Of a stretch of 20,553 nucleotides of DNA, positions 1 to 16,531 are shown piece by piece; position 1 is the stretch's first letter, and every line of letters begins with the position of its first letter. The DNA is from Acanthaster planci. Its lineage: Eukaryota > Echinodermata > Asteroidea > Valvatida > Acanthasteridae. Both the position numbers and the translations under genes were made by a program. The notes below the pieces were generated by a model. It had not been told where the DNA came from, made no database searches, and worked only from the letters and a program-made list of their open reading frames with translations. The DNA is taken from positions 8,379,804-8,400,356 of the forward strand of contig NW_019091362.1 in NCBI RefSeq assembly GCF_001949145.1. Reading direction: 5' to 3'.

Positions 1-114
1 CAGTGTGAAATGCCCCATGATTTCATCCCTGCTTCATCCTCCCAGATTTCAACCCTTCCATTTGCCCTGAGATTTTCCCAGAGCCACAAAGAACGAAGCA
101 AATGCACTGCCTAC

Positions 115-6313
<6,199 letters not shown>

Positions 6314-6331
6314 GACGACAGTGACTGTTAC

Positions 6332-8540
6332 CTGCGTGAATAGTCAGCAGTGACTCTCAGTATGTCCCTCCGACCATCCCAAATCTTGGGAAGCTGCAAA
6401 GTTTGAATACAAAAGCCATGGACCTTCCAGTGCAACACAGGCCGTTAGGTAACACAGGTATAGCAAAAGTGACTTTAGTATGGAGAATGCCAATTGTTAT
6501 GTTCACGTGAATTTAAAGAACTCAGTGCAGATTTTATTCAAATTTAACTCGCAAAAGGCTTATTGCTAGTGATAACCTACATGTACATGATGTAGCATGC
6601 ACCTACATGTACAAGTTCACATTGTCCAAGCTCTAGTTACATGTACATGTACAAAGCAATGTTGTTTGGGAACAAAAGCCCTTTACTGCAGCATACCTGA
6701 CATTACACAAACATCTCACGGCATATCCGTTTCGTCAATTTCTTGGGTCATGACACCAAAGCTGCTACCTAATGGGAACAGGATGCTTAAAGTAACGAGT
6801 AAATACCTTACAAATGGGTGAAATTTCTCCACTAGCAGACAGTGAGGCGGTACCCAGTAAAGCTATGCTGATTTTTTTTTTCTCCATTTGATTCATGGCC
6901 TTTACAATTTGCCCCGGCTTAAAAAAATGTGCAAATCCTATAGGCCTTCACTGTATTTAACGCTGCCCTACTTTAGAGGCTCTCAAGCTTCTTACGAGGA
7001 ATTAAAAAGTGGATCAAGTGGTCCGTTGCCGGCACTGCATCAATGGCTACTTGATGCCAATGCAATTCAGGTCAAATGGAGTGGATGGCTCAGCTTCAGC
7101 CTGTGGTGTGTGCATGTGTGTCTTCGCTATTATGTTTGATGGAAAGTGCAAACGAAGGCTACAAGGTTGGTCAGAACAAAAGTGTCCAGGATGGTTCAAG
7201 TGTTTTGACATCCAGAAAGGAGGGGAATTGAGGGCAGACAGACAGCCTGCAATAAGGTTGTCATGCCAACAGGCTACCGTTATGAGGTGTTTACATTTTT
7301 AGGTCAAAGTATGTCCAGCATTCGTATTAAAAGAAAAAAAGAATTTCGAAGTGCTTAAATGAATTGAGACGGAGGAAAGGGACTGTTTTTCCATGAAACT
7401 TGCAAAGCTTCTGGATGATTTTTTCCCAAGGACATTTACAACAAAACAAAGAATCATACCTTATCACTCTGACGATGTGTCATAATATACTCCAGTCCTT
7501 GCTGCATGAACACTCAAGTCCATGCGCAGCCCATCCCCAAATAATGTCTGATTATGTATGCATAATCTTCAGAATTATTAGCTGAAAATGAGTCAAATAC
7601 CCACTTGCTAAGCAAACAGTCTCTAGAGATACACAGGTACCGTACATGTGCATGTGTACATGTACAGTGGATTTTCAACCCCAGGGGCTGGTAAAATACC
7701 TGATACACCTGTGTGTGGCAACATGTAAACACCATGATGTTACATCCTGGAAGATCGTGAAACCTCCCCCTTCCCAACACATGGTATTAAAAAAAAATAC
7801 CATTTCATAAGCCATTAAAACAGGTCAGTGGCTGTAGAGATGGTTTTCTTGGAAATAAAGGAAGAATTCCCACTCAAGAGTACATTGTATGTTATGCTCT
7901 TGGTTCAACCTGACATGGTTTGCAATTCAACAACACCTTCAAGAAGTTGCATTTTCCTGCAACCTGTTCTTTGATGACAGACAGCATGCAAACACTACAG
8001 TGAAACTGCCAAACAAGATTTGATCCCCTTTTATAACTTTCAAGTAGAGGAGTAAAAGTGGATTAATGGTTTTTACCACTTTAAATGCATCTCTGAGGGG
8101 AACGCAAACATGATTTTTCTCACCACAACGTCTCTGACTATCTTATGTTGTGAACTTTTTCAGAAAATTACTTTGGGAACAAGTATAAGGTTTTTTTATC
8201 ACTTTTATGACTTAGTGGCATGATTTTCTGACATCCGGAATAGTTCTCATAAGGTCATAGAAAACATTCCTGGTATCGTAAAAGTAAATCAGATGTACAT
8301 GTATACTCTTCATGCATAAATATATAAGCACTAAAAAGACATTTTTAAAGGCGTAAAAGAAATTTATGGCAATAAACACAGGTACATGAGTAACAGCCCT
8401 CACCTAGTAGACAAAACAAGTTTGCACCCTTAGACTTGCATGGAATACAATAATGGGTTTGATTTGAGCTGGTGCCATGGGGACGCCCGAGACAGACAGT
8501 GAAACACAGGAGACTACATGTAGGTCTCTCATTTGCGCTC
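6332..8540. other. Non-coding stretch upstream of STK33 start exon
   Basis: I find no gene here. It is probably STK33 intron 1, given the acceptor at 6333-6332. It holds ACATGT hexamer patches (6584-6655 and 7642-7666) and scattered short frames of 60-97 codons on both strands that have no recognisable domain and mostly overlap one another. Confidence 0.5.
6584..6655. repeat. ACATGT hexamer patch
   Basis: Several TACATGTA-type words lie here, the longest an array at 6638-6652. Each unit is self-complementary, so both strands read alike. Similar patches recur at 4584-4598, 7642-7666, 9069-9082, 9796-9806, 11468-11537, 12747-12772, 13373-13387 and 17072-17086. Confidence 0.7.
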
Positions 8541-8541
8541 C

Positions 8542-8563
8542 ACTGCCTTACATGTAAGGCAGT
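8542..8563. repeat. 22-bp perfect palindrome
   Basis: The half-site ACTGCCTTACA is followed immediately by its exact reverse complement with no spacer, centred on CATG. It could form a cruciform or a perfect dimeric protein-binding site. It has the same ACATGT core as the hexamer repeats, with arms extended by unique sequence. Confidence 0.75.
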
Positions 8564-9400
8564 ATACCCTGGTAAACATATTTAGATCGGGGAAACTATA
8601 CATACATACCTAACAAAAATAATCCAACGCAACAGACTATGCATGTACAGTGTTAGGATACATTCAGTATCTGAAGTACCATACTATTTCCCCCCCCCAC
8701 TAGTACCTGTACTTGTGAAAGTGCATTTGATGGTTCAAGGCTAAACCTTTTAAAGTTTAGGACGCCTATTCTTTTAAAAGTTTCTGTCAGGTCTGAATGC
8801 CTTGAATGAGTAAATTAACTCCAGCAAGAATAGGTCAACACACCAGAGTGAATTTCCATCTGAATTTTAAAGGTATACTCTTCACTCTATGGAATTACGT
8901 GTGTGGAATTTCCCAACAGTCTACGTGTACATGAACACTGTATTTGTGCAATTTTGTTCTTAGTATTGGTACAAAAAATGACCAATTTGCACACAAGTGA
9001 ACCAAGGCCAATTTTCGTTTTGCACTAGGTAAAAAAGCCCCACTTTACTAGCATTTTTCTCAAGAAAGTACATGTACATGTACTTGCTTATAACTATTCA
9101 AAACTATTCACCTGTTTGAATTGAATTAAACTACATGTAGTTTTAACTAATTTGAATCATTTCAAATGTGATAACTACAGTTAGATGCTGCTCAAATAAG
9201 GATGGGGGCAACGTAACGTGCATGTCTCATTTTCAGATGTGTTACCTTACTGTAACCGTTCACTAGTCCTTCTTGTGAAAGTTACAATATTGTCGCAATT
9301 GAAGTCAATAGTTTACTGTGATGACTGTCAAACCAGATGAAACTTGAAACCTCAGTAGCTTAAACTTCTTATTATACCTCCGAGTCTTTTAAACATTTTA
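8564..9400. other. Non-coding stretch
   Basis: No gene is seen. It includes a short C-run at 8692-8699, an ACATGT array at 9069-9082, and a 16-bp palindrome AAACTACATGTAGTTT near 9128-9143 with AT-rich flanks. Confidence 0.5.
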
Positions 9401-9728
9401 AGAGGTGTTTGCCCACAAAACCAAGACCTACTGCACCAGAATCCAACTCAAAGAGAACGTACACAGGTAAGCGTCATAGTATGAAACGCAAATCAATACT
9501 TGGCTTTTTGAGGCACAAAGAGCAAGGTTTATACAGATCAATATCAAACAAAAACGGATGCCCGGGGAGGCTGGCGGATTCATCAATTGATACATTCATC
9601 CCCCTCTAAGTGGTGTGAATATTCTCTGCTTTTTTGTCCCTTCTCTATCTTTAGGGCGAGCGGCGCTCGCTGCGAGTATGACCGTCCTTGCTTGTGCTGT
9701 TTGCAAGAGCTTAGAAGTTACACAATGA
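9401..9728 (+). CDS. Candidate two-exon plus-strand transcript, unidentified product
   Basis: A first segment up to 9466 reads LPTKPRPTAPESNSKRTYT and ends ACACAG|GTAAGC, a strong donor. At 9628-9654 a long pyrimidine tract ends CTTTAG, a strong acceptor. The 188-nt intron (9467-9654) is phase 1, and joining gives ACA-G|GG, which continues GRAALAASMTVLACAVCKS, then LEVTQ and a TGA at 9726-9728. The start of exon B (9655-9677) is distinctly GC-rich against AT-rich surroundings. The 5' end is uncertain: AAG at 9399-9401 could be an acceptor, with no upstream exon found. No domain is recognisable and there is no obvious polyadenylation signal just downstream. It could be a small nested gene, a spliced non-coding RNA, or coincidence. 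Confidence 0.25.
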
Positions 9729-11300
9729 AAAGTTGGCATGCGTGCTGAAGTATGCTTGTGTAGCATTAATCATGTACAATGTTTGTACGATGACGTGTAC
9801 ATGTACGCATACATGTGCATCCATTCTGGGGATGCCAAACATTTGCTCAACTGTGACCTGTGACAGATATATTTAACACCATCCTGTGACTCTGCAAAGT
9901 TGTCACCGCAATGACAAGGTCTACAAAATTACATGCGCCACCTTTAACAGATGGTGGTTGTACCCTAATAAGGAAACTACCAGTACGCAAAATGAAACCT
10001 TTAAACAACTCAAATTTTGTTCAAACAGAGCTAACAGACTGGAACAGGATTGGGTTTGAACCTTTCAGGCTTCATCCATTTTTTTCCCGTCATTTTCAAG
10101 ACCGTACAAAACATTTGCTAGGAAAGGATGGGGTTTTACAGCATGTGTACACTTTTCGTAAATTGTTACAAATGACAGCTGGCTTATTGACGTTGTTTGC
10201 ATACGTGTATGCTTTCTGGAGAGGAAGAGGATCAGGGAAGATTACATTTGGTACCACTGTGAAAATGGAAAGAAAACAAAAGAGAGATGATCTCCTTTAC
10301 CTGTATAGACATGTGTGCATAAATGGTATGGCAGTTGGCTGGTAACCTGCCTTTTCTGAATAAAGAATTTCCTGTACTTGGCAAGTTTCTTTACTTGCCA
10401 GAGACGTGACACTGGCCATCCAGGTAAAGCAAAACATATCCAGGACCAGGGGTGAGAAATCTTGAAACAGCCTGAAAATTGGTTCTACATGTACATTTAC
10501 TGGTTGAAAATACCGTGTCATGCGAATTTATCAAGCATGACTGTCAGACTGTGGGATCACTTGATGCTTGAGCCAACCCAAGTCCACGTTTTAAGTAGGA
10601 CTGGCTTCAGCATAGACAGAAATGGCCTTTGGATAGTTGGCATTTATCTGGAGTAGGGCTGGCAGGCTCATCAGAAGCATCTTCTCAGGCATGTCGCCAC
10701 GCTGACTGGCACGACACACCAACGAGACGGATCCAAGGGAGTGTGGCCTGTACTCTTTTACACTCCATCCACTTGTATCTCATATTCTCATTCTCATGTC
10801 ATATTCTAATATTTAATTTTGCAAAGGAAAAGCTTATGCAGGAGCCCATGACATTATTTTCTCCAACGGAAGGGATTTTAGAAAGAAGTATGTTAGTACT
10901 TGTACTTTGTGGATTTGGTCGACATAGGAGATGTACTCGAGTGAGTGACCTACATTCCCTCTTAAGGGTCTGAGGAAAAGGGGTTAAAAAATTTGACTGA
11001 TTTTATAAAAGAAAGTATGCGACAACTCCGCCTTGATTAAAAAAAAAGGTCTTTCCCTTTCCCATGGTTCAAGGGATTGGGTATAAACCCAATTTTCCAA
11101 TAATCTGACATAATTATTTTGACAATGGCAGAACAAAAGTGGCAGCTGTATGGAACATTTCAAAATCAGTGTCTCCTGTAGAGGTCTGACTGCCTGCAAA
11201 GCTGTCCTACATGTATCTTGGGGGAAGTGCCTGAGTCAGAAAACAAGCCACATGTTTGCACATTCGGATTGTTGTCTGGTTGTCACGGTAACGGCTATTG
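9729..11300. other. Non-coding stretch with one unrecognised 144-codon frame
   Basis: The longest frame is 9911-10345 on the plus strand (144 codons). It has no domain, signal or membrane pattern that I recognise. An opposing donor-like site on the minus strand (ATACAG|GTAAAG, near 10300) is equally unsupported. I regard the region as intron or intergenic. Confidence 0.45.
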
Positions 11301-11309
11301 ACTTCTTGC

Positions 11310-11395
11310 TGGCCTGGGAGTTTGAACCCGGATGTGAACTACACAACTGGGGATCATGAACCACGTGCTTAACCATTGTGCTGTGTGGAACATGG
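11310..11395 (-). mobile_element. tRNA-derived SINE-like relic 1
   Basis: Read on the minus strand, an A-box-like AGCACAATGGTTAAG (11383-11369) is followed, at tRNA-like spacing, by a B-box-like GGGTTCAAACTCC (11329-11317). Together these are the RNA polymerase III internal promoter of a tRNA or tRNA-derived SINE. Acceptor and T stems do not pair well, so this is a relic and not a functional tRNA. No clear tail or target duplication is visible. Confidence 0.45.
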
Positions 11396-11467
11396 GCTGC
11401 TTAACAAATGAAGACTGTGTGAATAAGAGAAAGTAAGTACACACACATGCTCACTGGCAACATACGT

Positions 11468-11537
11468 GTACATGTACAGTTGTAATACATGTACATGTAC
11501 ATGTACACTGTAATACGGTGGTATGTACATGTACATA
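11468..11537. repeat. Largest ACATGT hexamer cluster
   Basis: Three arrays lie within 70 bp: TGTACATGTACA at 11468-11479, a longer run at 11486-11507, and one at 11523-11537. Because the unit is its own reverse complement, the cluster can fold into several alternative hairpins. Confidence 0.75.
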
Positions 11538-11539
11538 CG

Positions 11540-12530
11540 ATACCTCACAATCAAACAAAATCTATCATCCATTTTACGGCCTGTTTATTGTCTTTAAATT
11601 TAAATCAGTTTATGTATTTTATTCATTTTTAGTTTTATTTATTTATTTTTCAGTTCTCGCAAATTGTTGTCAGTCATCTAAATGCCGCAATTCCACTTCA
11701 ACGATAAAATATTTAGAATACGTACCGGTGTGATACAGCAGGAGGCTCACTTATCCCTGTCATTCTTCTCCCTTCTGTAAGATTGTTGGGGAAGTCACAA
11801 TCTTTGCTCAGTCACATCCTACAAATACCTGTTGATCTTACTATGGTAAAAGCCCCAGAGAATGGAAATCCCCCATTGCTACGTTTTTACCTGAGGGCGA
11901 AATTGGCAAAAACAGCCCAAGGAAATACCATACATGTAGTTCAATGTATATGTACATGTATGCCCCACCACGTATGATGCTAGTATTACAGGTGTAGCAT
12001 GATTCTGCGGGCCTGTTTGTATCGCATGAATCCGAATCTCAATAAGTAATCCACTATTGGTTCACTGACAACAGAACCCGCCTGATGGATGGAGCAAACC
12101 AGTATCGGAACTGGTGATCAAGATCCTAAATCTGTGTGAAATCAGGCCTTATCTGTAAACTAACTGATATCTAATTTCCAAAAGAATACGCAATGTCATT
12201 AGTGACTCTCTGTTTATCAATACTCATGAATTTCATTTTACTAGAATCTCTACCGTTATCCTGTTGTACTGTTCAAAATCCAAAATCCATGTTGTCCTTA
12301 AATCCTTACAAATGAACAGGCACTAAACATGCTAAAGGTGAATGGGTACACCCAAGTACTAAGCACATGTTTGGGTTTCAAAAGCATGTTTTTGCTTAAT
12401 TATTTAGTGTATTTAGCGCTAATTACAAGATGAAGTAACAATTAAGATGACAATGAAGAGACATTCAGTTTATACATGTACCGGTAAGTAGGAAGAAAAC
12501 CTTGGATAATTACATGTATACTAGGGGAAA
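11540..12530. other. Non-coding stretch
   Basis: No gene is seen. A T-rich block lies at 11580-11650 and an isolated ACATGT patch near 11948-11960. CCGGTAAGTAGG at 12481-12492 resembles a plus-strand donor but has no open exon in front of it. Confidence 0.45.
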
Positions 12531-12534
12531 ACCT

Positions 12535-12650
12535 TAGGAATCAGGAAGGGATGGAAAACCCAATCCACATGCTGACCTGCCACAGGTGGGATTGGAACCA
12601 GAGTCACAGGGGTGGAAGGTAAGGAAAGGTAGAAGCCGCAGCACCTACCC
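12535..12650 (-). mobile_element. tRNA-derived SINE-like relic 2
   Basis: On the minus strand an A-box-like GGTGCTGCGGCTTCT (12646-12632) precedes a B-box-like GGTTCCAATCCCACC (12599-12585). This is followed by CTGTGGCAGGTCAGCATGTG and ATTGGGTTTTCCATCCC, which reads like a SINE body. It looks like a second SINE, unrelated in body to relic 1. It is degenerate and the 3' end is not defined. Confidence 0.45.
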
Positions 12651-12746
12651 GGTACCTGATTCTATTCCTTGCAGGAGGCGGCAAAACTAAATCTGTCTAT
12701 GTACCAAATTAAAACCGGCATATTGAAATAAGATTATGTTGAGACT

Positions 12747-12772
12747 ACATGTACTGTGTACATGTACATGTG
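12747..12772. repeat. ACATGT hexamer patch
   Basis: Two TACATGTA-type words with a short interruption, next to a CCGGTACA word that recurs elsewhere in the window (for example 17681). Confidence 0.6.
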
Positions 12773-12779
12773 CCGGTAC

Positions 12780-15050
12780 ATAAATGCAACTTTGTTTCCT
12801 GACAATGCATGGCAAGGTACATGTGTGGTTGGTTTCAGTCCCTTTCAATCGCTGTGGCAGGTGTAACGTGCATGAAGACAGTCACTGGACATGACCGTAA
12901 CAAAGAGCAAGGAAAACTATGCACACCATGGATTGTACACAAAATGACAACAAAGGCCACAAAATTTACGGTGGGTGTTAAACTACAATTAGCCTGGTGG
13001 AAAAACTGGGAGTATGTGGTGTGCAAGGCCAGAACTGAAAAGTCCCATAAGAGCCAACCAGCGTGACACCTGTTGCCATGGCGATGAACCAGGCTATGAG
13101 AAAGCCTGGGCTCAGCTTTCGAGTGTTTGCCCACTGCAGTCCCATGTGTGAAATGCAATGAGGGAGTGCCTGAAACCGGGGAAAAGTACATGTATGTGAG
13201 AGAATTCAAAATCCCTGGGATCTTGCAGTAGTGAGCCAATACCGGTATATTATCTGTCTGCTGCATGTGAATGACAATGTGCTGCATTTTGATGGATGAC
13301 CAAGACAGGATTTTAAAAAATATTTACTGGTTTTTCTGGGAATTTTCAGTGCAACTTTTTCAATTACACTGCACATGTACATGTACACCCTTGCATCTAC
13401 CTACAATTTAGTAAAAATTTTCCAGCAACTTCCTGGCCTATCCATTAACATCAATCATTCCAAAATTAATATCACTTTTACCCCCGCTAGCATGGGCACA
13501 GAACTGTTGACACTACTTAGGGAAGGCAGGCGAATCTGCCAACAAACTCATTGCTTAATTGCTATGACCAATACAGCACCCCTGTCAATTAATTTGATTT
13601 CCCTTCCCTTGAGGAATGTTTCTATGGCACTATCCCACCTATTAGGCCATGGAGGAAGGAATAGACTCCTTCTTCCGTGGTTAGGCACAGAACTTTCTAA
13701 AGATCACAAAATGTCCACAATTACAGTCTTGTCTGACCTTGCTTTCTCCACCTGTAGATGTACCTGCCACAGTTGCAGTTTTTGCTTAACAGTGCTTGGC
13801 AATTGTTGGCTGGCCATATATACAAAACACTGAACAACTATGTATTCACACAATGTTCAAAATTTGTCATGCGCATGTGGCACTTGACAAATGCTGGTGC
13901 TAGAGTCTACTGTATAATGTATCTGTCAGTGAACACACCTCCTCCTTGAATCCTCTCAAAGCAAATGAGCAACAGGACTCAAAATCATCCACTAACTACG
14001 GGTGGTGTTTTGGCAAATTTTGTCTGCCTTTAAACAATGGCAGTCATTGTCTGTAAACCTAAAAAAGTAAAGAAAAAAGTCTATATCTAATGCTTTCATG
14101 CTCAGCAATGAGTGTTACTTGTGCACGTTATCCTTGGAGGAAACAAAACAAAGACGGACTTGGAACAACTTGAGAAAATTCACGGCTGATGTACCGGGTG
14201 ATATCTCCCATTAACCCTGTACTTTTCACATGGCGCAGCGTATTCCCATTGCTGCTGTGCACTAGTCAGCGACAAATAAAGACAGAAAGTGTCCAAGACA
14301 GTCCGATAGTAGGTTTTCTCAAAAGATCTGCAATACCTGCTTCATCGAGAGAAACTATTAAAGTTATGGTTAAAGTCTAACGTTATGGGAATGCCATTGT
14401 TTGCCTACCGTAATGTTGCTTGGTCCAACTTTTCTTGTGTTTTACGAGACAGGCTTATGAAACAAATGCATAGCCATCTTGCATGAATAATGTTGAACGT
14501 TCACCCTGGAAGCACACTGAAGATTTGCATCAGGCTCTTTCATGGAAAGATCTTCAAACACGATAGCATGATCAAAGGACGTGAAGTTTACAAATGCTTC
14601 AACAATATAGCTCTGCATTATCTTTGTCATGGCGTTACAATGCCTTGCGATTCTATCATGACCCGGGCCAATTGTAAACTCTGTGTCTCTAAGTTCCCAA
14701 TGAGTAACCATGGAAACATATCTTCCACTACGCAGGGGCCCTTGGGCAAAACACATTCAATAAGCATCAGTAGGGAAGTCCATTGTTTGTCAAATTTAAA
14801 TCATTCTTAGATTAATATTACAGTGTGTCTAATTTTTTTTTCACAGCTTTATAATTTTTCTTTCTTGAAATGTGTTTTGTTGTTTAATTTATTTCTTTGT
14901 TTTTTTCTTCTTGAAAGTAATGTTATTTATTTCATAAGTGTTCAATGTCTGTGATATGTTTGTCTTGTGAACTATGAGACCTTCAATTTAACTCTTATTA
15001 CCTTTGACTTCCTTTTTTTTAAGGCGTAACTGTACCCCAATTTTTATAGG
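12780..15050. other. Non-coding stretch with overlapping unrecognised frames
   Basis: Frames of 150 codons (12835-13287, minus), 152 codons (13375-13833, plus) and 104 codons (14442-14756, minus) occur but none shows a recognisable domain, and the first and third are overlapped by open frames on the other strand. A 14-bp imperfect stem lies at 13647-13680. Two RFX X-box-like words lie at 13072-13085 and 14704-14717. Confidence 0.4.
13072..13085. promoter_or_regulatory. RFX X-box-like word
   Basis: GTTGCC-AT-GGCGAT resembles the RFX-factor X-box (GTTGCC, 0-3 nt, GGYAAC) with mismatches in the right half. A similar word, GTAACC-AT-GGAAAC, is at 14704-14717. X-boxes mark ciliary and flagellar genes, which would suit STK33, but intronic position and imperfect match make this weak. 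Confidence 0.2.
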
Positions 15051-15054
15051 CTTA

Positions 15055-15140
15055 ACTGGGCTGCATTCAAAAACCATAGCATTACAAACCCAGAAACAAT
15101 AAAAAGTCCTAGGCTCGAAGTCACGCAGAGTAGTGACTTG
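15055..15140 (+). repeat. Dispersed repeat, copy A
   Basis: ACTGGGCTGCATTCAAAAA begins a segment that recurs in the same orientation at 17551. Shared blocks include the opening 19 bp, ATAAAAAG, GTCACRCAGAGTA and the surrounding order. Copy A carries about 10 extra bases in the middle. It looks like a fragment of an unidentified interspersed repeat. Confidence 0.6.
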
Positions 15141-16531
15141 GAGTTCTGCAAGTACATGTGAGTCTGGCAGGCCTATGGACGTGACTAATGTTTACTTGCA
15201 TTGGGATTGTGTACGTCAAGACCCCTCCATTTCTATTATTCTTATAAAACAGGTCAGTCCCCAAATGAGTTCAACCAAAGATGATGTTCACTTTATTACG
15301 TGTAGGCTCAGCCTGTTTTTTGGTGAATTCAGAATTGTTATTTGTGAGAAACTCTTTCTGGGCGGTTACCAACCATGTGAAAGCTCGATTCTCCATATGT
15401 CATACCGGTATGTAGACCAGGCCTGTATGCAAGGTTTTCTCATTTTTCCTTCCCACAATGCCTTTCTATCTTTGTGTAAAATAACCCATGTTGTATTAGC
15501 GATGAGGCTTATTAGCCATTCAAAAGCAATAAAATGACCTAAAAAGTCAAATTTAGTCGTGAAGATATGGTATTCACTAAGAAACTGCTTAGAATTTTTG
15601 GGACCGGTCTCATTGGGTTTGTGTGCAAAGTGGCAAGTGGCATCTATATGGAATTCTTTCTATACATTTCAAGGCTCTAGGGGAAAGAATGCCATAGCCT
15701 AGGACTATTACGGATGTGGCCTGACAATGCCACACTGTGCACCAACCCTATGAGCTGATGAGACTGGTCACACTATTTAGGTCAACAAACATCAACACAC
15801 ACAAGCAGCGTCAACAAAGCATCAACAACTTGGAAATACCCTTTAAAGATTAAAAAGTGGTTTTATACCGGGTATGTTAGAAACTCTAACACCTGCCACT
15901 GTGGAAGAGAAACTGGCAATTTGCTTCAAACAGGAAAACAGAAATTTTTCGTGATGTATGGGGCCCAATAATGGGGGACACTATCTTTCTTTTCTCTGCT
16001 GTCCATGAGAAACAAGATGGCAGTTGGTCGGGCTGCTCGAGAAGGCCCAACTTTTTCACTCAGATTTCCATACTCAAACATCATCTCAGATAAATGTGAT
16101 ACATTGAACATGATATGTAAGAGCCTAAATAATACTGTAAATATAAAATTTTGCATTGCTTTGAACCTCCTTCTGCTGTAACCATCAAAAACAGTCAAAA
16201 TTCCTTCCACTTGATTTGCCTCAGTTCACAGACACATATGGGAAATTTGACTGATTTTGACTGATCTGACAACTGTGTCAAGAATGAATCTTTGCATGAC
16301 CTGACGCTTTGTTGACACTCATTGACCTCAGACTGGTCTGAAAAATTTTAAATGGTTTCTGTGCGACGTGTTTGGGTCATTTTTGTCAGGACAAGGAGAA
16401 GGTGGTGAGAAAAACTTCAAGTTCCAATTTCTTTTCCAGAAATAGTCGCCATAGCCATGGTACGGTAGGCTAGGTCAGAAGATCATAAAGATTTAAAGAA
16501 ACAGGCCGGGGGGAGGAGGGGGAAGGATCCC
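15141..16531. other. Non-coding stretch
   Basis: No gene is seen. The longest frame, 15133-15537 plus (134 codons), has no recognisable domain. A purine-rich block (GGGGGGAGGAGGGGG-like, 16508-16523) immediately precedes the foldback element at 16532. Confidence 0.45.

Noticed and set aside
49-114. Continuation of the HRD frame past 115 toward GSAFASFF
   Set aside because: This is read-through into the intron; the GTAGGC donor at 114 and the expected V-T-DFG continuation show the exon ends at 115.
9911-10345. 144-codon plus-strand frame
   Set aside because: No recognisable domain, composition like surrounding AT-rich DNA; a frame of this length can arise by chance in 20 kb over six frames.
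11310-11395. Functional tRNA gene
   Set aside because: A and B boxes are present but the acceptor and T stems do not pair, so a SINE-type relic is more likely.
12835-13287. 150-codon minus-strand frame
   Set aside because: Overlaps an opposite-strand frame (12809-13066), shows no domain and no splice context.
13375-13833. 152-codon plus-strand frame
   Set aside because: It begins within an ACATGT repeat (MYMYT), has no domain, and contains the hairpin at 13647; probably fortuitous.
15133-15537. 134-codon plus-strand frame
   Set aside because: It begins at the end of dispersed repeat copy A, shows no motif, and lacks supporting sites.
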